Source: Mycolicibacterium sp. CBMA 226 (GTDB lineage Bacteria > Actinomycetota > Actinomycetes > Mycobacteriales > Mycobacteriaceae). Taken from it: a stretch of 64,000 nucleotides of DNA. Positions 35,894 to 44,877 of this stretch are shown in pieces; the first letter of the stretch is position 1; every line of letters begins with the position of its first letter. The notes beneath the pieces were generated by a model. It made no database searches and was not told where the DNA came from. It was given only the letters and a program-made list of their open reading frames with translations. Location of the stretch: NCBI RefSeq assembly GCF_009729075.1, contig NZ_VTGY01000012.1:124001-188000 (forward strand), in the 5' to 3' direction. The translations under genes and the position numbers were made by a program.

Positions 35894-36907
35894 ATGAGTC
35901 TTCCGGGAATCGGATCGGTGTCATTGTCGGGCTTCGCCCACCCCTGGTTGCTCCTGACCGCACTGCTGCCCATCGCGTTGGTGGCCGTGTATCTCGCGGC
36001 GCAGCGGAACCGCGCCAGGCGGTTACGCAGCTACGCCGGCGACCAGCCGCGTGCAGATGTGGTGCCGCTGCAGCCGACGCGCTGGCGGCACGTGCCGATG
36101 GTGTTCTCGGTGGCTGCGCTGCTGTCCCTGACCGTCGCGCTGGCCGCCCCCACCCACGAGATCAAGACCCCGCGCAACCGCGCGGTGATCATGCTCGTGA
36201 TGGACGTCTCCCGATCCATGGAGGCCGACGACGTCTCACCGAGCCGGTTGGCCGCGGCGAAAGATGCCGCCAAGCAGTTCGCGAAGAGGCTGACCCCCGG
36301 GGTGAACCTGGGGCTGGTCACGTTCTCCGGAAACACCAACCTGCTGGTGTCGCCGACCCCTGACCACAATGCGACCATCACGGCCTTGGACCACCTGACC
36401 GTCGACGACGGCACCGCGACCGGCGACGGCATCTTCGCGGCCCTGCGGGCGATCTCGACCCTGGCCGACGTGCTCGGCGGCAGTGGTAACACCGACAAGC
36501 CGCCGAAACGGATCGTCCTGCTGTCCGACGGTGCGGAGAACCGGCCGGGCAACCCGGACAGCCCGCACGGCGCGTACACCGCGGCGCGGACCGCGAAGGA
36601 GTCGGACACCCCGATCTCGACCATCGCGTTCGGGACCAAAGGCGGCAAGATCAAGGTCGACAATCAGAGTGTCAACGTCCCGGTCAACGACACGACGATG
36701 AAGCGGGTCGCCGAGCTGTCTGGCGGACAGATGTACACGGCGGCCAAGATCGAGGATCTCAACAAGAGCTACGACGCCATCCAGCAGCAGATCGGCTACG
36801 AGATCATCCGCGGTCCTGGTGGTACCGCGTGGCTGCGGCTCGGTGTGTTCGCCCTCACCTGTGCGGTGATCTCTGCCCTGGTGATCAACCGGAGACTGCC
36901 GACATAG
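35894..36907 (+). CDS. VWA-domain membrane protein (Rv1481-like)
   Basis: 337 residues from the ATG at 35894 (MSLPGIGSVSLSGFAHPW). Two N-terminal helices flank a short loop, the central von Willebrand A domain carries the metal-site motif DVSRSM (DxSxS), and a C-terminal helix precedes NRRLPT. The whole plan matches Rv1481, which in M. tuberculosis pairs with a MoxR AAA ATPase. No moxR is adjacent here, so this is either an orphan paralogue or one that uses a distant ATPase. It may act as a chaperone-like membrane adaptor. Confidence 0.85.
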   Translation: MSLPGIGSVSLSGFAHPWLLLTALLPIALVAVYLAAQRNRARRLRSYAGDQPRADVVPLQPTRWRHVPMVFSVAALLSLTVALAAPTHEIKTPRNRAVIMLVMDVSRSMEADDVSPSRLAAAKDAAKQFAKRLTPGVNLGLVTFSGNTNLLVSPTPDHNATITALDHLTVDDGTATGDGIFAALRAISTLADVLGGSGNTDKPPKRIVLLSDGAENRPGNPDSPHGAYTAARTAKESDTPISTIAFGTKGGKIKVDNQSVNVPVNDTTMKRVAELSGGQMYTAAKIEDLNKSYDAIQQQIGYEIIRGPGGTAWLRLGVFALTCAVISALVINRRLPT

Positions 36908-36922
36908 GGTTGAATACGACTC

Positions 36923-37372
36923 GTGGACAACGAAATTCGAGTCGTCACCGCGAGCCGTGACATCGCCGCCCCGGCAGTGCGGATCTTCGAGCTGATCGCC
37001 GACCCCGCCCAGCAGCCGCGCTGGGACGGCAACGACAACCTGGCGGAGGCACCCGCCGGCCAACGCGTCCGCGCCGTGGGCGACGTGTTCGTCATGGGTC
37101 TGAAGAACGGCGCCATACGGGAGAACCACGTCGTCGAGTTCGGCGAAGGCCGCCTGGTTGCCTGGAAGCCGTCCGAACCCGGCCAGCCGCAGCCGGGGCA
37201 CCTGTGGCGCTGGGAGCTCGAGCCCATCGACGATGCGCACACCCGCGTCACCCACACCTACGACTGGACCGAGCTGACCGACGCGAAACGGCTGAACCGG
37301 GCCAGGCAGACGTCAGCCGACTGGCTGCAGGCGTCGCTGGCCCGGCTCGCCGGGATCGCTGAAGGTCAGTGA
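36923..37372 (+). CDS. SRPBCC (START-like) family protein
   Basis: 149 residues from a GTG 15 bases after the VWA gene. The pattern RDIAAPAVRIFELIADPAQQPRWDGND and the later WRWELEPIDDAHTRVTHTYDWT is typical of polyketide-cyclase/START-like lipid- or ligand-binding proteins. No catalytic residue can be assigned. It may be co-transcribed with the VWA gene and meets the convergent LGFP gene end to end. Confidence 0.8.
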   Translation: MDNEIRVVTASRDIAAPAVRIFELIADPAQQPRWDGNDNLAEAPAGQRVRAVGDVFVMGLKNGAIRENHVVEFGEGRLVAWKPSEPGQPQPGHLWRWELEPIDDAHTRVTHTYDWTELTDAKRLNRARQTSADWLQASLARLAGIAEGQ

Positions 37373-37978
37373 CTACTGCTTGGGCGTGATGGTGCCCTTG
37401 AAGGTGCCGTCACCCTGGTTCAGCCAGGTGATGGTGCCCTTCTGGAACTCGCTGATCCAGCCACCCTTGGGCGCGTCAGGACCGCCCGCGGTCTGGGCTT
37501 CGTCGGTGGTGGGGAAGCCCAATTCGCCGCCGGCGCCGCCCTTTTCGGTGTACTCCCGCAAGATTTCGCCCTGCACCAGGTGCGCGCCTGTCGCGGGGGA
37601 ATCGAAGATGGTGCCCTTGGCGAAGGCCTGCACCGTGCCGTCGCCGACCTTCTGCGGCTGAGCGGTCGGCAGGCCGAGCGCGGCCTCGCCGCCGGCCTTG
37701 GCGTACGCGTCGGCGATGGCGCCGTCCAGCTTCACGTCGCCGACGCCCGGCACATTGATCGTCGTCGGCGAACCGGCGATCGCGGACGAGGCGGCGCTCG
37801 AGGCGGCGCTGGCAGCAGATGATGCCGCGCTGGAGCCGGCGCTGGCGGCGGACGATGCCGCGGATGTCGCGGTGGATGTGGCTTCTTTGGCTTGCGAGCA
37901 GGCGACGACGGCAGCACCGGTGATGGCTGCGATGCCGATGGCCGCGGCGGTACGACGGAAGTGCAATTCGTCAATCAC
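37373..37978 (-). CDS. LGFP-repeat lipoprotein
   Basis: 201 residues from the GTG at 37978, chosen because aagggg lies nine bases upstream; the ATG at 37987 abuts that site. The signal peptide ends in lipobox VVAC. A long Ala/Ser repeat linker follows (about 35-65), then LGFP-type repeats (ALGLPTAQPQ..., ELGFPTTDEA, GGWISEFQKGTITW). LGFP repeats are thought to bind the arabinogalactan or peptidoglycan of the mycobacterial wall. It may anchor the membrane to the wall or serve as a wall-localised accessory protein. Confidence 0.83.
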   Translation of the reverse strand: MIDELHFRRTAAAIGIAAITGAAVVACSQAKEATSTATSAASSAASAGSSAASSAASAASSAASSAIAGSPTTINVPGVGDVKLDGAIADAYAKAGGEAALGLPTAQPQKVGDGTVQAFAKGTIFDSPATGAHLVQGEILREYTEKGGAGGELGFPTTDEAQTAGGPDAPKGGWISEFQKGTITWLNQGDGTFKGTITPKQ

Positions 37979-38330
37979 GTGAATCATCCCCTTGTATTCG
38001 ATGCCAATACGACTTCGACGAAGCGAAGTCCGAACAGTTCCGACCGTATGAGCTACTGGTACGCCACGTACTACTTCTGGTGAACGTTTTTCGAAGTCAC
38101 GCACCGACCGTCACACCAGCCTCAGAGGTCGCACCGGCGTGCGTCGCCGTGGCTCGTGCGTGTGTTTGCTGGCACCTGCCTGTGTCCCAAACTCGGGCTA
38201 GATATCCCAGTTGCGGAACGCACCTATCGGTATGCTGTGAACAGCGAATCGGGGTTTACGATCGCGATGCCCGTTTCTTCGTAGCTACGGCTGTCGGGGC
38301 GAACGGAATGGACACGAAGGAGAAACCGGT
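37979..38330. other. Intergenic region between divergent lipoprotein genes
   Basis: About 350 bases with no credible gene. A 7-bp inverted repeat gacttcg (38011-38017) / cgaagtc (38024-38030) lies just upstream of the LGFP gene, with a further ttcgaagtc near 38090; these could be regulator sites. The downstream gene has an aaggag ribosome site. Confidence 0.4.
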
Positions 38331-38615
38331 ATGACCACCGTTCGGAACTCGACCCGCAAGAAGATGGTGGCCGGCCTCGCCGTGACCGCCGGACTCGCCA
38401 TGGGCCTGCTTTCTTCGTGTGGCGAGAAGGCCAAGGAAGAGCCGACCACCACGACCACGACCACCACCACGACGACCTCGGCTCCCGCCTCGTCGTCGGT
38501 GACGCCGAGTGAGAAGGGTGGGCCCACCAAGGGCGGCAACTCCTTCTCGCCGACCGTGAAGGCGCCCGGACCGCAGACGGCGTTGCCGGGCAACGTCATC
38601 ACCGCTCCGCACTAG
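38331..38615 (+). CDS. Small Thr-rich lipoprotein
   Basis: 94 residues with a strong aaggag site. The signal peptide ends in lipobox LSSC near residue 30. The mature chain is short, disordered and carries a run of eleven threonines (about 39-49) encoded by acc/acg repeats, then a Pro/Ser region. Its length and low complexity suggest a wall-spanning or glycosylated (O-mannosylated) lipoprotein. No known function. It ends about 60 bases before the S53 peptidase gene. Confidence 0.7.
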   Translation: MTTVRNSTRKKMVAGLAVTAGLAMGLLSSCGEKAKEEPTTTTTTTTTTTSAPASSSVTPSEKGGPTKGGNSFSPTVKAPGPQTALPGNVITAPH

Positions 38616-38675
38616 AACGAGAGCCCCATTCCAGTAAGCCGCCGATGCGCCGTCCGGCGCATCGGCGCAGTACTG

Positions 38676-40229
38676 GTGGCAGTCGGACTGACTGCGCTGG
38701 CGTCCGCTGGTCCGCCTGCGGAACGGGAAGGCCATCTGGCCCTGTCCGGCCCTCTGGCGCATCTGCTCTCGGCTTCAGCTGATCTGGGGCCGTCCTCGGC
38801 AACACACGTCGAACTCACTGCTGCGCTGACGCGCGCCGCGCGGCCCGACGGATTGATCCGATGGGCAAGGGACGCAGAGCTTTCGGTGCGGTGGCGGCCC
38901 GGCGACGACTGGGCCACCGTCGAAGGCACAGCCGGCGCCATGGCGCGGGCGCTTCGCATCGACGTCCGCGACTACCGTGGTCGCCGCGGACAGACGTTCT
39001 ATGCGGCGACCAGCCAACCCGAACCGCCGCCGGCGCTGGTGTCCGAGTTGAGCGGATTCGGCAGGCTCCTCGGGTATGCGCCGGTGCGGGAGTCGCGGCC
39101 GCTGATCGCGCCGCGCGACGTTCCCGCCGGCGGATTGAGCGCCCAGGATCTTCGCCGCGCCTACAACGTGTTCCCGCTGTCCGACCAGGGATACACCGGC
39201 AAGGGGCGCACCATCGTCGTCTTCGGATTCGACGGCTTCGATCAACCTGATCTCGACAAGTTCGCCGAGCTGAATCAGCTGCCGCGTTTCACCCCGATCG
39301 TGTTGGGGGACATGCCCTCCGAGCGTACGGGCGAGACCACGATGGATCTCCAGATGGCCCACGCCATCGCGCCCGATGCCCAGACCGTCTACGTCAACGC
39401 CCGGCCGACCGTGTCCGGCGACGGCGCCTACCGCAAGATCGGCGAGATGATGGAGGACGCCGATCGGCGCTTCCCCGGCGCCGAATGGACCCTGTCGATC
39501 GGGTGGGGTTGCGACAAGATGCTGACCGCCGCCGATCTGGCGCCGGTCCGTTCGGCGCTGGCACGGGCGCACCGCAGCGGCGCCACCGCCTTCGACGCCA
39601 GTGGTGACCTCGCCGGGCTGGAATGCAAAGGCGGACAGGACTGGTCGGCACCGCCCAGCGTCGACGACATCGGACTGGATTCGGTGGCGTCGGTGCCCGA
39701 GATGACGGCCGTCGGCGGCACCACACTGTCCACGGATGAAAACGGTCAGTGGCTCGGCGAGCAGGCCTGGTTCGACGTGCCGCTGACCCACGGCAGCGGC
39801 GGCGGCGCGTCCGCGCTGTTCGACCGGCCGGCATGGCAGCGGGGTGTGCCATCGGACCGCGGCCGCAACAAGCGACTCGTCCCCGACGTTTCTGCCGTCG
39901 CGGATTTCTTCACCGGCGCCCGCATGGTCTTCGACGGCCAAACAGTGCTGGCCGGCGGCACCTCGATGTCCGCGCCGATCTGGGCCGGCATGGCTGCCGT
40001 GCTCGACCAGTACCTGCTGGATCACGGTGGACGACTGCTCGGCGATCTGAATCCACTGCTGTACCGGGTACAGCGGGCCGGCCGACTGCCGGCGTTTCAC
40101 GATGTGACCGTGGGCGGCAACGCGGTGGCGATGGCCGGTAGCGGCTTCGACCCCGTCACCGGCCTGGGCACGCCCGACGTCGACAAGCTGGCGCGCAGCC
40201 TGCTGGTGGCGCAAGGGACAACCGGATGA
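38676..40229 (+). CDS. S53-family (sedolisin-like) serine-carboxyl peptidase
   Basis: 517 residues as drawn. The N-terminal prodomain (about 20-150) precedes the catalytic domain, whose residues are all visible: E220 and D224 (GETTMD), oxyanion D311 (ASGD) and nucleophile S430 in GGTSMSAP, plus the C-terminal calcium-site segment DPVTGLGTPD. Such enzymes are exported and act at acidic pH. The GTG at 38676 leaves a signal peptide without basic residues; the frame upstream encodes SRRCAVRRIGAVLV, an ideal n-region, but has no standard start codon, so the true start may be unusual. It overlaps the next gene by four bases. Confidence 0.85.
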   Translation: MAVGLTALASAGPPAEREGHLALSGPLAHLLSASADLGPSSATHVELTAALTRAARPDGLIRWARDAELSVRWRPGDDWATVEGTAGAMARALRIDVRDYRGRRGQTFYAATSQPEPPPALVSELSGFGRLLGYAPVRESRPLIAPRDVPAGGLSAQDLRRAYNVFPLSDQGYTGKGRTIVVFGFDGFDQPDLDKFAELNQLPRFTPIVLGDMPSERTGETTMDLQMAHAIAPDAQTVYVNARPTVSGDGAYRKIGEMMEDADRRFPGAEWTLSIGWGCDKMLTAADLAPVRSALARAHRSGATAFDASGDLAGLECKGGQDWSAPPSVDDIGLDSVASVPEMTAVGGTTLSTDENGQWLGEQAWFDVPLTHGSGGGASALFDRPAWQRGVPSDRGRNKRLVPDVSAVADFFTGARMVFDGQTVLAGGTSMSAPIWAGMAAVLDQYLLDHGGRLLGDLNPLLYRVQRAGRLPAFHDVTVGGNAVAMAGSGFDPVTGLGTPDVDKLARSLLVAQGTTG

Positions 40230-41740
40230 GCGGCATCGGATTGGTGAGTTCGCTGTTTCCGCAGCTTCCGGCGCGCACCCACCGGTCGTTCCAAATCGGA
40301 CTGGCCGTCTTCGCCGCCTGGCTCGTGGCTGCCGCGGCGCTGCGGCTCCCGGGCCTGTTCATCTCGACTGTGGCCGTGGGGATTCCGCTGCTGTTCGCGC
40401 TGTACGTCCGACAGTTGGACTACCGGGGGCCGGCGAAGGTTCGGCTGTTCGTCAGTGCGAGCCTGGGCATCGCGCTCGGCGTGGCCTTCGCGCTCGGGTC
40501 TGGTGCGGTGGTCGCCCAAGCATATGGCGTCCCCCTCGAAAGTGGTGTTGCCGCAGTACATCTGCGGACGGTCGAGGCCGGCCTCTCGGCTGTGGAGGCG
40601 CTGCTGGTGATAGCGCCCGCGCTGCTCATCCGCGTGTTCAGCCCAGGCGACCGAAAGACGTTGTATGGCTATGTCATCGGTGCGACCGGTGCCTTGGGTG
40701 CGACAGCAGCAACGACGACGGTACGGATGTTCGCCCAGCTGGATTCGGGGCTGGTCGACCACGATCAGCCGTTGGCGGATTTCCTCATCGAGGCCGTGAT
40801 CCGTGGCATCACCATGCCCATCACCGCAGCTGCCGCTGCTGGAATGCTCGGTGCCGCACTGTGGTTCCGGCCACGTGGCCGGCGGATTTGGTGGCGGGTA
40901 CTGCTCATTGCAGTCGTGCCGGTGCTGGCGCACGTGTGGCTGGGCGACGAGGACTCCGCCGACGTCTCGCAGTGGGCGAAGCTGGCGTGGCACCTCTCGT
41001 TCGCCGTGCTGGGGGTGCTGCTGCTGCGGCTGGTTCTGCGGTTGGCGGTGCGGAACGAAGACACTGACGACTCAGAACGCGACGTGCCAACGCTTTCCGC
41101 ACCACGACTGGTCGTGACCTGGGCTGCGGTTGTCACGGTGCTAGCCCTCGGGCTGGTCGGGATCGCCGCCGCGACAACGCAACCCGTGGCGCGGTATCAA
41201 TGCCCGCCCAATTGCGGTCACCCGCTGATGGGGAAGCCCGTCGTGATCAACCCCAGATTCACCGCCCCCGACGGCGCATTCAGCGTCTCCTATCCGGCGC
41301 CCGGCACCGCGTATTCGGTGACCATGGACGACACCGGGGTGACGGCCCAATACACCGGGGGAACCGGGGGTGTCATGCGGCTGTGGGGTGAACCGGCGCG
41401 GGGCCGGGAAGCCAAGGACATCACGATGACGTTGCTGCTGGACAAGTTTCCCGACTCACGGGTGGCCTACGAGATACCGAACACGCTGGTTGGGTATCAC
41501 CCGGGGTACGGGGTCGCCGCCGACGACTGGCCGGACGGACAGAACGTCGTCGACTCCAGGACCCGCATCCTGGTCATGGTGGCCGTGAAGGACGACCTCG
41601 CGCTGATCGCCGCCGCGGTCGGACCGTTCCGCGAGTTCGGCCCCCATTCCGGGCCGCCGACCGGTGCCAGCCTGGAGCTGGCGGCCGATATGGGCAAGTA
41701 CGTCAACAGCTTCCGGTGGCGGGGTGATCCGCCGCGCTGA
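40226..41740 (+). CDS. Polytopic membrane protein coupled to the S53 peptidase
   Basis: 504 residues. About eight membrane helices fill residues 22-320 and a soluble, probably external domain covers about 335-504, starting with a CPPNCGHP motif. The segment FLIEAVIRGITMPITAAAAAGMLGAALW recalls the helix of PrsW-type membrane proteases but without their key histidine, so relation to PrsW is weak. The four-base overlap with the peptidase gene points to a shared task, perhaps a transport or regulatory partner. I do not recognise a named family. Confidence 0.65.
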   Translation: MSGIGLVSSLFPQLPARTHRSFQIGLAVFAAWLVAAAALRLPGLFISTVAVGIPLLFALYVRQLDYRGPAKVRLFVSASLGIALGVAFALGSGAVVAQAYGVPLESGVAAVHLRTVEAGLSAVEALLVIAPALLIRVFSPGDRKTLYGYVIGATGALGATAATTTVRMFAQLDSGLVDHDQPLADFLIEAVIRGITMPITAAAAAGMLGAALWFRPRGRRIWWRVLLIAVVPVLAHVWLGDEDSADVSQWAKLAWHLSFAVLGVLLLRLVLRLAVRNEDTDDSERDVPTLSAPRLVVTWAAVVTVLALGLVGIAAATTQPVARYQCPPNCGHPLMGKPVVINPRFTAPDGAFSVSYPAPGTAYSVTMDDTGVTAQYTGGTGGVMRLWGEPARGREAKDITMTLLLDKFPDSRVAYEIPNTLVGYHPGYGVAADDWPDGQNVVDSRTRILVMVAVKDDLALIAAAVGPFREFGPHSGPPTGASLELAADMGKYVNSFRWRGDPPR

Positions 41741-41767
41741 CGGCGGTGACGGGTGTCTGGCCGGGTC

Positions 41768-43990
41768 CTACCGTCCCGCGGCGAACTCCCGAAGCGATTG
41801 CACCTGAACCGGATCCAGTGACGGCCGCACCGTCTCGCGGGCTTTCGCGACGTCCGCCGCGGTGACGTCGGCGGCGTCGATCGACCGGCGCATCGCGGTC
41901 AGCGCCGCTTCGCGCAGTAGGGCCACGCAGTCGGCGGCGCTGTAACCGTCGAGCGACGCGGCCAGCTCCCCGAGGTCGACGTCATCGGCCAGTGGAATGG
42001 ATTTGCTTGCGGTCCGCAGGATTTCGCGCCGGGCGTCGGCGTCGGGCGGCTCGACGAACACCAGCTTCTCCAGCCGGCCCGGCCGCAGCAGCGCGGGATC
42101 GATCAGGTCCGGGCGATTGGTGGCGCCCACCACGACGACGTCGCGCAACGGGTTGATGCCGTCGAGCTCGGTCAAGAGCGCGGCCACCACACGATCGGTG
42201 ACGCCGGAGTCGAAGCTCTGCCCGCGACGTGGCGCCAAGGCGTCCATCTCATCGAGGAACACCAGTGACGGCGCGGAATCGCGTGCGCGCTGGAACAATT
42301 CGCGGACGGCGCGTTCCGACGAACCGACCCACTTGTCCATCAGCTCCGCGCCCTTCACGGCGTGCACCGACAGCCGGCCGGAACTAGCCAGGGCCCGTAC
42401 CAGGAACGTCTTGCCGCAACCGGGCGGCCCGTACAGCAGCACTCCGCGGGGCGGTTCCACGCCGAGCCGCTCGAACGTGTCCGGGTGCTGCAGCGGCCAC
42501 AACACCGCTTCCGTCAGCGCCTGCTTGGTGGCCACCATGTCGCCGACGTCGTCGAGCGTCACCGAGCCGACGGCTACCTCCTCGGTCGCCGAGCGGGACA
42601 GTGGCCGGATCACCGACAGCGCGCCGGTCAGATCCTCCTGCGTCAATGCCGGCTCGGCACCGTCGGCGCTGGCGCGGGCGGCTGCCCGCAGCGCGGCCTC
42701 ACGCACCAGCGCGGCCAGGTCGGCGACCACGAATCCCGGTGTGCGCTGCGCGATCTCATCGAGGTTCAGTTCCTTGGCCGGGACCGACCGCAGCAGCACG
42801 TCGAGCAGCGCCCGGCGGGTCGCGGCGTCGGGCAGGGTCAGACCGAGCTCGCGGTCGCAGAGATCAGGGGCACGGAGCCGCGGGTCCACGCCGTCGGGCA
42901 CGGCGGACGTCGCGATGAACGCCACGCCCCGGGTGGCGACGGCCCTGCGAAGCTCGGTCAGGATCAGCGTGGCCACCGGCTCGGCGACTGCCGGCAGCAG
43001 TGCGTCGACGTCGGTGATCAGCAGGACGCCACCGCCGTGCTCGGGGTCGCGGACGGATCGGACGGCGTTCGCGACGGCGGCCAGCCGGTCCTCGGCGCGC
43101 AGCGCCCCGACCTCCGGTCCGTCGAGTTCGACGAGGCGGCGGGTACTGCACACCGCCCGCACCATGGCGGCCTTGCCGACGCCCGCCGGCCCGGACACCA
43201 GGACGCCCAGGTTGGCTGTGGCGCCCAGCGTTTCGAGCAGCCCGGGTTCATCCAGGGCCAGCTTGAGCCACTCGGTGAGCCGGGTCACCTGGACTTGCAT
43301 GCCCTTGAGGTCGTCGATCGCAAGAGCTTGCGCGTCAACCGTTTCCGCGGGCGAGACCACCGGTTGCGTCGCCGCGGCGACGACGGTCGCGTCACCCCAG
43401 GTGACCACTGAATTGGGTTGCACGCTGACCGGACCCGCCGGGTCCACACCCGTCACCGTGAGCAACTCCGAGGTCCAGGTGATACCCACCTGGGTGGCGA
43501 GCGCCGAAGTGGCCGCAGACGTCGAAGTACCCGGCCCGAGGTCCCGCGGCAACAGCGAGACCGTGTCGCCGACCGTCATCACCTTGCCCAGCAACGCCAT
43601 TCGCAGAGTCGCCGGCGGTATCGAGCTACTGGCCAGCCGGGAACCGCTGACGGTCACCGACCGGGCGCCGTACACCGTCGCCGGGGTCACCAGCACCGGC
43701 GAATCGGCCCGCACACCGGCATTGGAGAGCGTCACGTCGTCGAGCAGCGCGGTGCCCGGGGGAGTCCCGGCGGCAGCGACGCCGACCACCGCGCAGGTGG
43801 TGCGCGTGCCGGTCAGGGATACCGCATCCCACTCGCGAATACCCAGGGCGGCAATCGCTTCCGGGTGCAGCATCACCACGCCACGGCGGGCGTCGAGTGC
43901 CGACGTGTTGAGGCGGGCGGTGAGCTGAAGTTGTGCGCCGGACGGGTCGGATGCAGCCTGCAGGGCCCTCCTGGCGTCCGCAGGTGTCAT
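41768..43990 (-). CDS. CDC48-type double AAA ATPase (Rv0435c-like)
   Basis: 740 residues. The N-terminal part (about 1-220) looks like the CDC48/VAT N-domain, with double-psi barrel-like repeats (ALGIREWDAVSLTG). The first AAA module has an altered Walker A GPAGVGKAA (267-275, Ala in place of Ser/Thr after K273) and Walker B ITDVDA (D327 followed by V rather than E). The second module is intact: GPPGCGKT (521-528), FLDEMD (D580, E581). D2 therefore probably does the work. The position matches Rv0435c. It overlaps pssA by four bases, so it is the last gene of a phospholipid operon. It may unfold or segregate proteins. Confidence 0.88.
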   Translation of the reverse strand: MTPADARRALQAASDPSGAQLQLTARLNTSALDARRGVVMLHPEAIAALGIREWDAVSLTGTRTTCAVVGVAAAGTPPGTALLDDVTLSNAGVRADSPVLVTPATVYGARSVTVSGSRLASSSIPPATLRMALLGKVMTVGDTVSLLPRDLGPGTSTSAATSALATQVGITWTSELLTVTGVDPAGPVSVQPNSVVTWGDATVVAAATQPVVSPAETVDAQALAIDDLKGMQVQVTRLTEWLKLALDEPGLLETLGATANLGVLVSGPAGVGKAAMVRAVCSTRRLVELDGPEVGALRAEDRLAAVANAVRSVRDPEHGGGVLLITDVDALLPAVAEPVATLILTELRRAVATRGVAFIATSAVPDGVDPRLRAPDLCDRELGLTLPDAATRRALLDVLLRSVPAKELNLDEIAQRTPGFVVADLAALVREAALRAAARASADGAEPALTQEDLTGALSVIRPLSRSATEEVAVGSVTLDDVGDMVATKQALTEAVLWPLQHPDTFERLGVEPPRGVLLYGPPGCGKTFLVRALASSGRLSVHAVKGAELMDKWVGSSERAVRELFQRARDSAPSLVFLDEMDALAPRRGQSFDSGVTDRVVAALLTELDGINPLRDVVVVGATNRPDLIDPALLRPGRLEKLVFVEPPDADARREILRTASKSIPLADDVDLGELAASLDGYSAADCVALLREAALTAMRRSIDAADVTAADVAKARETVRPSLDPVQVQSLREFAAGR

Positions 43991-44877
43991 CGCCGCGGGC
44001 CCGGCCTACGCAACCGGAGTCGCGCCGTGGACCGTCGCTGCCCGCGGTCGGTGCGTCGCGGCTGCGCACGGCGGATGGCCCGGCGCGCTTGCCGCTGTTC
44101 CTTGGGTTTGTCGTCCCAGACTTCAGGGTGCTCGCGCAGCCACGCTTTGGTCCGGATGGCGAACGGGATGTGCAGCACGTAGGCCACGATGATCACCAGG
44201 ATCACGATGTAGCCGTACATCACCGACGCGGCGACCAGGATCGCGAGCAGTGCCAGCAGCGGCAGCGCCATATTCGGCGGAATGGCGAAGGTGTGCACCT
44301 TGCGCATCGGGACGGTGCTGACCACCAGCAGTGAGACGCCGATCAGCCAAACACAGATGAACACCTGACCCCAGTGCGAATCCCACCACGGGCCGGGAAA
44401 CTGCATCTTGGCCGCCAGCGGGCCGATGGCGCCGATGGCGCCGGCCGGGGCCGGCATGCCGGTGAAGAACTCCTTCTCGAACGCCGGGCCCTCCACGTCG
44501 AGCATGGCGTTGAAGCGCGCCAGGCGCAGCACGATGCACACCGCGTACAGCAGCACCACGATCCAGGCCAGCGGCGAGGTGTTGTGCGCCAGCAGGGTGG
44601 CGTACACGATGAACGCCGGTGCCACACCGAAGTTCACCGCATCGGCCAGCGAGTCGATCTCGGCGCCCATCTTGGACGTGGCGTTCAGCATGCGGGCTGC
44701 GCGGCCGTCGAGCGCGTCGAGGATCGCGGCACCCGCCAACAGGGCCATGGCCTCGGTGGGGCGGTGATCGAGGGCGAACTTGACCGCCGTCAGACCCAGG
44801 CAGATGGCCGCGACCGTCAGCGCGCTGGGGACCAGCTTCCGCAGGCTCACCTGCGGAGTCTTGATCCGCGGTTTCAT
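43987..44877 (-). CDS. pssA: CDP-diacylglycerol-serine O-phosphatidyltransferase
   Basis: 296 residues from the ATG at 44877. The CDP-alcohol phosphotransferase motif DGx2ARx8Gx3Dx3D is exact (D57, G58, A61, R62, G71, D75, D79). About eight membrane helices follow; the last 45 residues are basic and disordered ([24 protein letters not shown] part). It makes phosphatidylserine, which the next gene, psd, decarboxylates. Overlaps psd by four bases and the AAA gene by four bases. The longer frame upstream is a shadow of psd. Confidence 0.92.
   Translation of the reverse strand: MKPRIKTPQVSLRKLVPSALTVAAICLGLTAVKFALDHRPTEAMALLAGAAILDALDGRAARMLNATSKMGAEIDSLADAVNFGVAPAFIVYATLLAHNTSPLAWIVVLLYAVCIVLRLARFNAMLDVEGPAFEKEFFTGMPAPAGAIGAIGPLAAKMQFPGPWWDSHWGQVFICVWLIGVSLLVVSTVPMRKVHTFAIPPNMALPLLALLAILVAASVMYGYIVILVIIVAYVLHIPFAIRTKAWLREHPEVWDDKPKEQRQARRAIRRAQPRRTDRGQRRSTARLRLRRPGPRR

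Noticed and set aside
40226..41740. PrsW-type intramembrane protease
   Set aside because: One helix is similar, but the expected catalytic glutamates and histidine are not in place.
41997..43928. A 643-codon open frame on the plus strand opposite the AAA ATPase gene
   Set aside because: It is antisense to a protein with clear AAA motifs, and its translation is rich in Ser/Thr/Arg typical of high-GC shadow frames.
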